Below the pieces are notes generated by a model, which worked only from the letters and a program-made list of their open reading frames with translations, was not told where the DNA came from and made no database searches. 64,000 nucleotides of DNA from JAJYSO01 sp964586655 (GTDB taxonomy: Bacteria; Bacteroidota; Bacteroidia; Flavobacteriales; Flavobacteriaceae). The stretch spans positions 1-64,000 of the forward strand of contig CAZPGY010000012.1 in the NCBI GenBank assembly GCA_964586655.1, read 5' to 3'. Shown one piece after another: positions 9,064 to 17,298 of the stretch (position 1 is its first letter; each line of letters begins with the position of its first letter). Both the position numbers and the translations under genes were made by a program.

Positions 9064-9498
9064 ATGAAAAGTATAAACACCTCTCTCAAGTTTGGCTTCC
9101 TAACAGCCGTGATATTGATTCTTTATTTCCTATTTCTCGGTTTGTTGGGACTCAATACCATCCCTGCCTTTAGTTTTGTCAACGCAGCAATATGTGCCGT
9201 TGGAATTTCCTTATCCATTAAAAACCTCAAAGAAAAACGAAAGCAAGGAATGGATTATATCACCGGTTTTAAAACTGGATTGCTAACCGGAATATTTGCT
9301 ACCATCGTTTTTGCCATCTTTTTCATTTCCTATTATGTTTACAATGAAGCCTTTTCTCAGGCCTTGATAGAAAACATTGGGCTTTCGGTGGACACCGGAC
9401 TGATGTTTCTAACAGTCACGATTATGGGAATAGCTTCCACCTTGGTAGTGACGCTCGCACTTATGCAGCTTCATAAGAAAAAAATATCACAGGCCTAA
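9064..9498 (+). CDS. Small four-helix membrane protein, DUF4199-like
   Basis: A 144-residue integral membrane protein with four hydrophobic segments (about residues 10-29, 33-51, 70-95 and 110-136) and short basic loops (KNLKEKRKQGMDY). Length and topology resemble the DUF4199 family common in Bacteroidota, whose function is unknown; the assignment is from memory of the pattern and tentative. The next gene (9719-10171) is a clear paralogue: both start with LKFG, share PxxSxVNxxICAxG and LSI, and have a GF/SFxTGLLTGxxxxxxFxIFF segment. The pair is separated by 220 bp, so each probably has its own promoter. Confidence 0.7.
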   Translation: MKSINTSLKFGFLTAVILILYFLFLGLLGLNTIPAFSFVNAAICAVGISLSIKNLKEKRKQGMDYITGFKTGLLTGIFATIVFAIFFISYYVYNEAFSQALIENIGLSVDTGLMFLTVTIMGIASTLVVTLALMQLHKKKISQA

Positions 9499-9718
9499 CT
9501 AACCCCCTTTCTATAAAAAACGAAATAACACATAAACAAAGTCGCTTTTATAAAATTCACAGTCTGGCTCTTACCCTTCTGTCTCAGCGCACTTGGGTGT
9601 TAAAACATATGCAATAAACCCGATGGCTCCCAAACTCTCCTAAACAAATATTAACAATATTAATCCATAATTTAGTTTATTTTTTCTTAAATTTAACCAA
9701 ACTTAAAACTAAACCACT

Positions 9719-10171
9719 ATGAAAAAACAAACTACTATTTCCCTTAAATTCGGTATATTTACTGGAATTTTCTTGATTATTTACTTTTTGATTATCGGTT
9801 CGCTCGACCTGATTACAAGTCCGCTTTACAGCCTTGTCAATGTAGTGATTTGTGCAGCCGGTGTCTTTTTATCCATCAGTGAATTGAGCCGAAACCAGGG
9901 TTCCACCACTTACAAAGAAAGTTTCAGAACGGGGCTTTTGACGGGAGTTTACGGAGCGGTGATCTTTACCATTTTCTTTGCTATTGTAGCAAGAAATAAA
10001 AGCAAAGGAATGGCCGAAGAACTCATAGCCAGCATTAATTTCCTGGACATGAATTATTACTTACTGCTATTATCCGTATTGGTCTTTGGTTTAATCACGG
10101 CCTATGTGGTCACTTTTGTTTTGATGAAGCTTTTTAAAGGTAGCCTAAATTTGAAATCGGACAACCCTTAA
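9719..10171 (+). CDS. Small four-helix membrane protein, paralogue of the preceding gene
   Basis: A 150-residue membrane protein with four predicted helices and the same framework as the gene at 9064: SLKFGIFTGIFLIIYFL, SLVNVVICAAGVFLSI and SFRTGLLTGVYGAVIFTIFF. The last helix is followed by a basic tail (KLFKGSLNLKSDN), consistent with the C-terminus in the cytoplasm. It is probably a tandem duplicate that has diverged. Function unknown (DUF4199-like). It lies upstream of the L21 promoter and is not obviously linked to ribosomal protein expression. Confidence 0.7.
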   Translation: MKKQTTISLKFGIFTGIFLIIYFLIIGSLDLITSPLYSLVNVVICAAGVFLSISELSRNQGSTTYKESFRTGLLTGVYGAVIFTIFFAIVARNKSKGMAEELIASINFLDMNYYLLLLSVLVFGLITAYVVTFVLMKLFKGSLNLKSDNP

Positions 10172-10206
10172 AAGCAAGAAGCGAAAAATTTATTTTCGAC
10201 ACCGCT

Positions 10207-10236
10207 TTGTCAATCAAATTAATAAAGATATATTTG
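10207..10236 (+). promoter_or_regulatory. Flavobacterial promoter of rplU-rpmA
   Basis: TTG at 10207-10209, a 19-bp spacer and TATATTTG at 10229-10236 form a textbook Bacteroidota sigma-ABfr promoter. Transcription would start near 10241, giving a leader of about 35 nt before the rplU ATG. Confidence 0.75.
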
Positions 10237-10276
10237 CACCCGTTTATTTAAAATAACACCCAAATATATCAAGGCT

Positions 10277-10783
10277 ATGTATGCAATTGTAGAGATAGCA
10301 GGGCAACAGTTCAAAGTTGAGAAAGACCAAAAGGTGTTTGTCAACCGTTTGTCCGGTGAAGAAGGAGCGCAAGTCTCTTTTGACAAAGTTCTCCTTACCG
10401 GCGATGGCGACAACATTACTTTAGGCGCCCCAGCTATAAAAGGCGCTTCGGTAGGCGCCAAAATCACCCGTCACTTAAAGGGGGACAAAGTGATTGTTTT
10501 CAAAAAGAAACGTCGCAAAGGCTACCGCAAGAAAAACGGTCACCGTCAAGCACTGACCGAAATCCAAATCGAGGGCATTTCCCTCAATGGATCCAAGTCT
10601 TCATCAAATGAGAAGGCCCAAAAGGAAAAACCTAAAAAAGAGGCTAAAAAGACAGCAACGACAGAAACCTCTGAAGACCTAAGCCAGCACACCGTGGCTG
10701 AGCTCAAGGAAATGGCCAAAGAAAAAGGCATCACCGGATATTCTTCTATGAAGAAAGCCGAATTAATTGAAGCTTTAAGTTAA
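10277..10783 (+). CDS. rplU: 50S ribosomal protein L21 with C-terminal SAP/Rho-N-like extension
   Basis: Residues 1 to about 102 are a complete L21 (MYAIVEIAGQQFKVEKDQK; KKRRKGYRKKNGHRQ is the conserved 23S rRNA-binding C-terminal motif). Normal L21 ends there, but this protein runs to 168 residues. A low-complexity Lys/Glu/Ser linker (about 110-130) leads to a compact domain, LSQHTVAELKEMAKEKGI then SSMKKAELIEAL, which looks like a Rho-N/SAP-type nucleic-acid-binding helix-extended loop. Similar L21 tails occur in Bacteroidota. It is followed by rpmA after 20 bp, the usual order. Confidence 0.97.
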   Translation: MYAIVEIAGQQFKVEKDQKVFVNRLSGEEGAQVSFDKVLLTGDGDNITLGAPAIKGASVGAKITRHLKGDKVIVFKKKRRKGYRKKNGHRQALTEIQIEGISLNGSKSSSNEKAQKEKPKKEAKKTATTETSEDLSQHTVAELKEMAKEKGITGYSSMKKAELIEALS

Positions 10784-10803
10784 CTATAAAAATTTAGAAC
10801 AAA

Positions 10804-11064
10804 ATGGCACATAAAAAAGGAGTTGGTAGCTCAAAGAACGGAAGAGAGTCGGAATCGAAACGCCTTGGCGTAAAAATATTTAGTGGTCAAGCCGCAAAAG
10901 CAGGTAATATCATTGTCCGCCAACGCGGAACCGCACACCACGCAGGAAAAAATGTATACCTTGGCAAAGATCATACCCTACACGCCAAAGTTGACGGCAT
11001 TGTAAAATTCAATAAGAAGCGAGGTACAAAATCTTTTGTATCTGTAGAGCCTTTTGAAGCTTAA
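10804..11064 (+). CDS. rpmA: 50S ribosomal protein L27
   Basis: An 86-residue L27 starting MAHKKGVGSSKNGRESESKRLGVK, which is the functional N-terminus: the cleaved leader found in Firmicutes is absent. The N-terminal tail reaches the peptidyl-transferase centre. The body shows IIVRQRGTAHHAG and GKDHTLHAKVDGIVKF. It is the second gene of the rplU-rpmA operon and is followed by a strong terminator. Confidence 0.98.
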   Translation: MAHKKGVGSSKNGRESESKRLGVKIFSGQAAKAGNIIVRQRGTAHHAGKNVYLGKDHTLHAKVDGIVKFNKKRGTKSFVSVEPFEA

Positions 11065-11093
11065 TCGCTTTCTCTCTTTAAACTTATAAGACC

Positions 11094-11129
11094 AAACCGC
11101 ACTTTTAAAAAAGGTGCGGTTTTTTTTTA
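11094..11129 (+). terminator. Rho-independent terminator of rplU-rpmA
   Basis: The stem AAACCGCAC / GTGCGGTTT with a short A/T loop is followed by a run of T, 30 bp after the rpmA stop. Confidence 0.85.
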
Positions 11130-11209
11130 TTTTTTTCTATCCCTACTCCCACGAAAATCCGCTCAACAAAACTCAACATGGGGGCAAACTCGATGTTTTT
11201 TTTTACCAC

Positions 11210-11248
11210 TAAAAAAACCACCGATAAATCATTTTGTTTATCGGTGGT
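11210..11248 (-). terminator. Rho-independent terminator read on the minus strand (ahcY)
   Basis: A perfect 12-bp stem, ACCACCGATAAA (11217-11228) and TTTATCGGTGGT (11237-11248), is followed on the minus strand by a run of seven T. It is the first strong terminator after the ahcY stop at 11447; the repeat element at 11261-11408 lies between them. Confidence 0.75.
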
Positions 11249-11260
11249 CTCTAATGAAGG

Positions 11261-11408
11261 TCATTTAAACCTTTAGGATTGAAGCAAAAAATAGAGATTT
11301 TTGTCCCAGATGAAGTCTTTTTTGCACTGCATAGCCGTAGCTATGGAGTAAGGAAAAGGCAAAATATGGGGCAAAAAGATCATTTTACATAATAGAAAGT
11401 TTAAATGA
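11261..11408 (+). repeat. Family A repeat, copy 1 (MITE-like, 148 bp)
   Basis: This element begins TCATTTAAAC and ends GTTTAAATGA, perfect 10-bp terminal inverted repeats that extend to 13 bp with one mismatch (AGG/AGC before TCATTTAAAC). It has no ORF. It is nearly identical over most of its length to the reverse complement of 30059-30215, including CAGATGAAGTCTTT and CATAGCCGTAGCTATG. The copies differ in a short stretch just before the right end. No target-site duplication is obvious. It occupies the 3' untranslated region of ahcY. Confidence 0.85.
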
Positions 11409-11446
11409 GCTTATGGATATGGATTTACCTTGGAAAAACAAAATTC

Positions 11447-12763
11447 CTAATAACGGTAATATTCCGGTTTAAAAGGTCCTTCAACAGGCACGTCAATATA
11501 CTTGGCCTGTTCTGAAGACAATTCGGTCAGCTCTGCTCCAATTTTTTTCAGGTGAAGTTCAGCCACTTTCTCATCCAATTTCTTGGGCAGCATATAAACT
11601 TTATTTTCATACTTATCGGCGTGATTCCACAATTCAATCTGCGCTAAAGTTTGGTTGGCAAAAGAATTGCTCATCACAAAACTCGGGTGCCCGGTAGCAC
11701 AACCCAAATTGACCAAACGTCCCTCGGCCAACAGAATAATATCGTGATCGTCAACCGTATACTTATCAACCTGAGGTTTAATTTCTACCTTGGTATTTCC
11801 GTAATTTTCGTTCAACCAAGCTACTTGAATCTCATTGTCAAAGTGACCAATATTACAAACAATAGTTTTGTCTTTCATGGCTTTGAAATGCGTTCCACAG
11901 ACAATATCTTTATTTCCGGTAGCTGTAATTACAATATCGGCTTGGGGAAGAACCGTTTCCAGTTTCTTGACCTCATAACCATCCATCGCTGCTTGCAAAG
12001 CACAAATCGGATCGATTTCAGTAACCGTCACAATAGCACCATTCCCACGGAAAGAAGCCGCCGTTCCTTTTCCTACATCACCATAGCCGCAAACCACTAC
12101 GCGTTTTCCGGCCAGCATCACATCAGTAGCGCGACGAATGGCATCTACGGCACTTTCACGACAGCCGTATTTATTGTCAAACTTAGACTTGGTCACAGAA
12201 TCATTCACATTAATGGCAGGTACCGTCAAAGTGCCATCTCGCATGCGTTCATACAATCGATGTACACCGGTCGTGGTCTCTTCTGAAAGCCCTTTAATTC
12301 TTTTGGTCAGCTCCGGATACTCATCTAAAACCTTATTGGTCAAATCGCCACCATCATCCAAAATCATGTTTAAGGGCTTTCGATCTTCACCAAAAAACAA
12401 GGTTTGTTCAATACACCAGTCAAACTCTTCTTCGGTCTCCCCTTTCCAAGCAAAGACAGGGATTCCTGCTTTGGCAATAGCCGCAGCGGCCTGATCTTGT
12501 GTGGAAAAAATATTACACGAACTCCAACGCACCTCGGCGCCTAAAGAAACCAATGTTTCAATAAGCACCGCCGTTTGAATGGTCATGTGCAAATTACCGG
12601 CAATTCGCGCTCCTTTTAAAGGTTGTTCACCTTCATATTCCTTGCGAATAGCCATCAAACCGGGCATTTCTGCTTCAGCCAATTCAATTTCCTTTCTCCC
12701 CCACTCAGCCAAAGAAATATCTTTAACTTTATAATCTTTCCCGACTTCTGTTTTTGTATCCAT
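11447..12763 (-). CDS. ahcY: Adenosylhomocysteinase (S-adenosyl-L-homocysteine hydrolase)
   Basis: A 438-residue NAD-dependent enzyme that splits S-adenosylhomocysteine into adenosine and homocysteine, clearing the product inhibitor of methyltransferases. The N-terminal substrate domain has GARIAGNLHMTIQTAVLIETL. The NAD-binding Rossmann motif is GYGDVGKGTAASFRGNGA, followed by TEIDPICALQAAMDGYEV, and the protein ends with the family's KPEYYRY tail. The ATG at 12763 is chosen because it gives the standard N-terminus; an in-frame extension to 12910 would overlap the divergent PPTase gene. TAATTTTG at 12788-12795 supports this start. Confidence 0.97.
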   Translation of the reverse strand: MDTKTEVGKDYKVKDISLAEWGRKEIELAEAEMPGLMAIRKEYEGEQPLKGARIAGNLHMTIQTAVLIETLVSLGAEVRWSSCNIFSTQDQAAAAIAKAGIPVFAWKGETEEEFDWCIEQTLFFGEDRKPLNMILDDGGDLTNKVLDEYPELTKRIKGLSEETTTGVHRLYERMRDGTLTVPAINVNDSVTKSKFDNKYGCRESAVDAIRRATDVMLAGKRVVVCGYGDVGKGTAASFRGNGAIVTVTEIDPICALQAAMDGYEVKKLETVLPQADIVITATGNKDIVCGTHFKAMKDKTIVCNIGHFDNEIQVAWLNENYGNTKVEIKPQVDKYTVDDHDIILLAEGRLVNLGCATGHPSFVMSNSFANQTLAQIELWNHADKYENKVYMLPKKLDEKVAELHLKKIGAELTELSSEQAKYIDVPVEGPFKPEYYRY

Positions 12764-12787
12764 CTGCTTATATTTGTAGTTGAATGG

Positions 12788-12795
12788 CAAAATTA
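12788..12795 (-). promoter_or_regulatory. -7 promoter element of ahcY
   Basis: TAATTTTG on the minus strand gives a leader of about 20 nt to the ATG at 12763. It sits in the 51-bp gap between ahcY and the divergent PPTase gene. Confidence 0.5.
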
Positions 12796-12814
12796 AACAA
12801 TATTCTATAAACCT

Positions 12815-13450
12815 ATGCCCCTTTACAAAACAATAACAGTCGATTCTGCTACGAAGGTTTTGATTTGGAAGATTGATGAATCTTTTGAAAAACTCCGCCA
12901 GGATATTCAATTAAGCTCACACTGTCAAAACAAGTTGCAAGCCATGAAATCGGACAGACACAAACGCGGATTTATGAGCATTCGCCACCTGCTGCATATT
13001 GCAGGCTACCAAGACCACGATGTGACCTATGATCAAGACGGAAAGCCTCATTTAAACGACGAACACTATATTTCCATCACCCATTCCTTTCAGTTTTCAG
13101 GCATCATCATCAGTAAGCGCCCGGTGGGCATTGATATTGAAAAAAAACGCGAAAAGATTTTACGTATCGCCAACCGGTTTACTCCGCTGGATGAATACCG
13201 AACTTTGGCCAACAACCATGCGATAATCAGGAAGTTAAGTATCGTATGGGGTGCCAAAGAATCTATTTATAAAATAATGAACATTCGGGGGCTTTCATTT
13301 TTGGAGCATATTTATGTCGATGATTTCGATTTTGAAGATCAAAAAACCAAGGCCGTTGTCTATTATGACAATATTAATCATAAATTTGCCTTGGAGTTTA
13401 CAGAATTTGAGGGCTTTTCCTGTGTATATGCACAAGCCTTGGATTCTTAA
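12815..13450 (+). CDS. 4'-phosphopantetheinyl transferase superfamily protein (Sfp-type)
   Basis: A 211-residue enzyme expected to transfer 4'-phosphopantetheine from CoA to a carrier-protein serine in fatty-acid or other carrier-dependent synthesis. The Mg/CoA-binding motifs are visible: ISITHSFQFSGIIIS, GIDIEKKREKIL (with the metal-binding GID) near residues 106-117, and WGAKESIYKI (W-x-KEA-like) near residue 145. The length fits the Sfp family rather than the shorter AcpS. It is divergent from ahcY and 30 bp upstream of mgtE, so it may be the first gene of a run with mgtE and the following genes. The acceptor is unknown. Confidence 0.88.
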   Translation: MPLYKTITVDSATKVLIWKIDESFEKLRQDIQLSSHCQNKLQAMKSDRHKRGFMSIRHLLHIAGYQDHDVTYDQDGKPHLNDEHYISITHSFQFSGIIISKRPVGIDIEKKREKILRIANRFTPLDEYRTLANNHAIIRKLSIVWGAKESIYKIMNIRGLSFLEHIYVDDFDFEDQKTKAVVYYDNINHKFALEFTEFEGFSCVYAQALDS

Positions 13451-13480
13451 ATTTATTTTATCATTCATCTGATCTAATTT

Positions 13481-14809
13481 ATGTCTAATCACGCTGTAAA
13501 ACATCCTGCTGACGTCGCCGAACAAATGGTGGCCATGCCGCCCAAAGAGCGAAACTTAGCTTTCTGGAGGCTGCCCAGTGCCGAAAAAACAGAGGTGTTT
13601 TCTCATTTTGATACCAGCGATCAGCAAGAGATCTTACAGAGCCTTGGTGACAAAGGCATGCGTGAGCTGATTGAAAACATGGCGCCCGATGACCGGACTC
13701 AATTGTTTTCAGACTTTCCCGATGATTTAATTCGACAGCTGATCAATTACCTCAACAGTAGCGATCGCAAAGAGGCTTTGGCTCTATTGGGCTATGAACC
13801 TGACAGCATTGGACGTTTAATGACCCCACATTACATCAGAGCCCGACCGCATTGGACGGTAAGAAAAGTATTGGACCACATCAAAATTTATGGCGAACGG
13901 GCAGAAACCCTCAACTTTGTCTATGTGGTAGATGAAACCAATCACCTTATTGACGACTTGCGCATCGGACAGTTGTTGATGGTAGATGACGACACGCCCA
14001 TCTCCAATTTAATGGACCGCTCTTTTGTAGCCATTACCAGCACTGAAAAGTTGGAGGAAAGTTTAAAGATTTTTGAAAAATATGAACGAGAGGCCTTGCC
14101 CATTATCACAGAACACGGAAGTTTAGTGGGCATTGTAACTTTTGATGACATCTTAGATAAAATTTCTGAGCGAGATACCGAAGACATCCAAAAGTTTGGG
14201 GGATCTGAAGGACTGGATTTGTCTTATACCGATACCGGGTTATTGGAATTGGTCAAAAAGAGAGCGGGTTGGCTGATCGTGCTGTTCATTGGTGAGATGT
14301 TAACCGCCTCGGCCATGGGGTATTATGAATCTGAAATACAAATTGCCACCGTTTTAGCTTTATTTATTCCGTTGATTATTTCCAGTGGAGGTAATTCCGG
14401 ATCACAGGCCGCTTCACTCATTATTCGGGCTATGGCATTGAAAGAGCTCAAATTAAAAGACTGGTGGTATGTCATGAAAAAAGAAATTCTTTCCGGAATG
14501 CTGCTCGGCTCTATTTTGGGCATCATCGGCTTTATCCGGATTTTGATTTGGCAAGAAGCAGGAATTTATGACTATGGCCCCTATTGGTTTTGGATTGGCT
14601 TGAGCGTGGCCCTTTCCCTGCTTGCCATTGTCCTTTGGGGAACCTTATCGGGATCATTGATTCCTTTTATCTTGCGATGGATCGGCATGGATCCGGCCAC
14701 AGCTTCCGCTCCCTTTGTGGCCACGCTGGTTGATGTAAGCGGATTGGTTATTTATTTCACCATTTCCCTGATGCTGTTAAGCGGGAAATTACTCCCCATG
14801 ACTTGTTAA
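13481..14809 (+). CDS. mgtE: Magnesium channel/transporter MgtE
   Basis: A 442-residue Mg2+ channel. An N-terminal superhelical domain (about residues 1-130, with MAPDDRTQLFSDFPDD) is followed by two CBS domains (about 135-250: RPHWTVRKVLDHIK, LVGIVTFDDILD) that gate the pore by sensing Mg2+. A C-terminal membrane domain of five helices contains the conserved GGNSGSQAASLIIRAMAL and a final segment (PFVATLVDVSGLVIYF) with the pore aspartate. Size and order are normal for the family. Confidence 0.96.
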   Translation: MSNHAVKHPADVAEQMVAMPPKERNLAFWRLPSAEKTEVFSHFDTSDQQEILQSLGDKGMRELIENMAPDDRTQLFSDFPDDLIRQLINYLNSSDRKEALALLGYEPDSIGRLMTPHYIRARPHWTVRKVLDHIKIYGERAETLNFVYVVDETNHLIDDLRIGQLLMVDDDTPISNLMDRSFVAITSTEKLEESLKIFEKYEREALPIITEHGSLVGIVTFDDILDKISERDTEDIQKFGGSEGLDLSYTDTGLLELVKKRAGWLIVLFIGEMLTASAMGYYESEIQIATVLALFIPLIISSGGNSGSQAASLIIRAMALKELKLKDWWYVMKKEILSGMLLGSILGIIGFIRILIWQEAGIYDYGPYWFWIGLSVALSLLAIVLWGTLSGSLIPFILRWIGMDPATASAPFVATLVDVSGLVIYFTISLMLLSGKLLPMTC

Positions 14810-14828
14810 TTAAATAAAATATAAAATT

Positions 14829-15089
14829 ATGAGAATATCTGTAGAACTTACCCTAACTCCCATTCAAGACGATTATGAACCCCTAATTATCGACTTCATC
14901 AAAAAGATGAGACACTCGGGCTTAGTCGTGAAGGAAAACCCGTTAAGCACCCAACTCTATGGCGAATATGATCAAGTTATGGAGTTTTTGAATGAAGAAA
15001 TTAAAACAGCCATGGAGGCGATGGATCGCGGACTACTGCACCTTAAAATTGTCAAATCTGATCGAAGCAATTACACGCCCTCCTTTTAA
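14829..15089 (+). CDS. Thiamine-binding/MTH1187-YkoF-like protein
   Basis: An 86-residue ferredoxin-like protein of the UPF0045/MTH1187 family. It shows the family pattern: ISVELTLTPIQDDYEPLIID at the N-terminus, then NPLSTQLYGEYDQVM, and a C-terminal LKIVKSDRS. Related proteins bind thiamine or related ligands. It starts 19 bp after mgtE and is followed 29 bp later by a NadR-like kinase, suggesting one transcript. The ligand has not been shown here and is inferred from the family. Confidence 0.75.
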   Translation: MRISVELTLTPIQDDYEPLIIDFIKKMRHSGLVVKENPLSTQLYGEYDQVMEFLNEEIKTAMEAMDRGLLHLKIVKSDRSNYTPSF

Positions 15090-15118
15090 GCGTTTTTCCT
15101 TTACAATCCTATTTTGCA

Positions 15119-15661
15119 ATGATTAGAATAGTGATATACGGTGCAGAATCTACCGGAAAAACAACCTTGGCTCAAGCCTTGGCGCAGCATTTTAACACCG
15201 CTTGGGTACCTGAATATTCTCGAGCATATTTACAGCAAAAAATGGAGCAAACCGGAGCGATATGCGCCTATGAAGACTTGATGCCCATCGCCCGAGGACA
15301 GCTGGAATTGGAACGCAAATGTGCGCAGGAGGCACAAAACAACATACTCTTTTGCGATACCAATATTCTGCAAACCTATTATTATGGCAAGGCTTATTAC
15401 CCCAACTTTAACCATCCCGCATTATGGGAGTTGACACAGGCACAAAAATATGATTTCTATCTCTTGACCTATATTGACACCCCCTGGGTCGCCGATGATT
15501 TGCGAGACCGCCCCCATCAACGCGAAGCCATGCACCAACTTTTTGAAAATTCTCTTATTCAAAACGACCTTCCTTATGAGCTAATCAAAGGAAATAAACG
15601 CGAAAAACTGGAAAAAGCCATTGATAAAATCAATATATTACTAAATAATACGTTATTTTAA
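15119..15661 (+). CDS. NadR-like ATPase/kinase (ribosylnicotinamide kinase-type)
   Basis: A 180-residue P-loop protein matching the C-terminal kinase domain of NadR. Walker A is GAESTGKTTLAQAL (from residue 8), followed by VPEYSRAYL, a family signature near the substrate pocket. FCDTNILQTYYYGKAYY provides the Walker B-like aspartate, and the lid has DDLRDRPHQREAMHQLF. The predicted reaction is phosphorylation of nicotinamide riboside. In Bacteroidota such kinases also sit beside thiamine uptake genes, so a thiamine-linked substrate is possible given the upstream neighbour. Confidence 0.75.
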   Translation: MIRIVIYGAESTGKTTLAQALAQHFNTAWVPEYSRAYLQQKMEQTGAICAYEDLMPIARGQLELERKCAQEAQNNILFCDTNILQTYYYGKAYYPNFNHPALWELTQAQKYDFYLLTYIDTPWVADDLRDRPHQREAMHQLFENSLIQNDLPYELIKGNKREKLEKAIDKINILLNNTLF

Positions 15662-15719
15662 CGCAACCAAAACCAATTTCTGAATCTTAATAAAGACAGA
15701 AAAAAAACTAACACCCCCC

Positions 15720-17255
15720 ATGAAAACATTTCAGCTTAGTGAAAGTGATCTTGATCAAATCACCCAACACGGGTTAACAGCCAATATTATAAAACAACAA
15801 TTGCACACCTTTCGACAAGGCACTCCTTTTGTCAAGTTGGTGAAAGCAGCCAATATCGGGGAAGGAATCCGGCAAATTGGCTCTGCGCAACTCGATCAAT
15901 ATATCGAACAATATGAAGCTGCGACTTGCAAAACCACCAAGTTTATTCCTGCCAGCGGATCGGCTACGCGAATGTTTAAACTGCTTCACCAATTCTTGGA
16001 TCGATTTGACCCTGAACAGGATGAGTTGAGCAGTTTTATAAATACCGCCGATTACAAAGCTTTAAAACCCTTCTTTGAACGGATCAATGAGCTGCCTTTT
16101 TTCAACATCGTGCGAAGCGAAATGGAAATCGATGCGCCTTCTTATGCAAGTGATTTTTCTGATCAAGAAAAATATGAATTTGTACACCTCCTCATCCACA
16201 AAATGGGGTATGCCGAATTACCCAAAGGCTTGATTCCTTTTCATGATTATGAGGACAAAGCTGCAACGGCTTTTGAGGAGCACCTTTATGAAGCCGCACA
16301 ATATGCCGCACAAAACAATAAAGCTTACCTCCATTTTACAATCGCCGAAGAACACCTGAAAAAATTTAAATCGACCTTTAAACAAATTCGGCCAAAAATT
16401 GAAGCCCTCACCGGAATTGATTTTAAAATCACCTATTCTTTTCAGGAAAAATCCACAGACACCATAGCGGTAAACAAAGACAACTCATTGTTTAGGGACA
16501 AAAACGGAAAACTGTATTTTCGACCCGGCGGCCACGGGGCACTCATCGAAAACCTCAACGAAATAGAAAGCGATTTGGTCTTTATTAAAAATATTGACAA
16601 TGTAGTTCCCGAAGCCCAGCTCCCCTTAATAACAAAATATAAAAAAACTTTAGCCGGACTGCTCTTGCAGGTGCAGAAAGACGTATTTGACCTCTTGAAA
16701 AAATTGGATCAGGAAGAATTGACCACAGCAATACAGATGGAAGCACAAAACTTGGCCAAAATGCACTTCGGATTTACAAAAACCTTCCAAACTGCTGAAG
16801 AAATCAAGTCATTCTTTAACCGTCCCATCCGAGTTTGTGGTATGGTCAAAAATGAAGGCAAGCCCGGCGGCGGCCCCTTTTGGATCAAACGCGATAATGG
16901 TGAGCTTTCTTTACAAATCATAGAAAGTGCTCAAATCGACAATGCCGATGACCACCAGCTGAAAATTATGCAAGAAGCCACTCATTTTAATCCGGTGGAT
17001 TTGGTTTGTGGCCTGAAGAATTATCGGGGAGAGCAATTCGATTTGCTCAATTTTGTCAATCCTCATCAGGCTTTTATCACCCACAAAACATTAGACGGGG
17101 AGCCGCTGAAAGCACTTGAACTTCCCGGATTGTGGAATGGCGCCATGGCCTACTGGAACAGCATTTTTGTAGAGGTTCCCTCTGAAACTTTTAGCCCGGT
17201 AAAAACCGTCGTGGATTTATTAAACGAGCAACACCAGGTGCGGTACTGCGACTGA
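15720..17255 (+). CDS. DUF4301 family protein
   Basis: A 511-residue cytoplasmic protein resembling the DUF4301 family of Bacteroidota. It has no signal peptide or membrane segment. Recognisable conserved stretches are FIPASGSATRMFKLLHQFLD (resembling a nucleotidyltransferase-type sugar-nucleotide loop), LYFRPGGHGALIENLNE and VCGMVKNEGKPGGGPFW. The SGSATRMFK loop and the GGHGALIENL stretch suggest a nucleotidyltransferase-like fold, but the activity is not established. It follows the NadR-like kinase by 58 bp and is the last gene of this same-strand run; the next gene converges on it. Confidence 0.8.
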   Translation: MKTFQLSESDLDQITQHGLTANIIKQQLHTFRQGTPFVKLVKAANIGEGIRQIGSAQLDQYIEQYEAATCKTTKFIPASGSATRMFKLLHQFLDRFDPEQDELSSFINTADYKALKPFFERINELPFFNIVRSEMEIDAPSYASDFSDQEKYEFVHLLIHKMGYAELPKGLIPFHDYEDKAATAFEEHLYEAAQYAAQNNKAYLHFTIAEEHLKKFKSTFKQIRPKIEALTGIDFKITYSFQEKSTDTIAVNKDNSLFRDKNGKLYFRPGGHGALIENLNEIESDLVFIKNIDNVVPEAQLPLITKYKKTLAGLLLQVQKDVFDLLKKLDQEELTTAIQMEAQNLAKMHFGFTKTFQTAEEIKSFFNRPIRVCGMVKNEGKPGGGPFWIKRDNGELSLQIIESAQIDNADDHQLKIMQEATHFNPVDLVCGLKNYRGEQFDLLNFVNPHQAFITHKTLDGEPLKALELPGLWNGAMAYWNSIFVEVPSETFSPVKTVVDLLNEQHQVRYCD

Positions 17256-17298
17256 AATCAGCCAACTGCACGGTCACAATAAAAAAATTATACAATCT

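Noticed and set aside
11651..12494. Plus-strand frames of 118 and 211 codons inside ahcY
   Set aside because: Both lie antisense within a full-length, family-perfect ahcY and encode low-complexity sequence without domain pattern.
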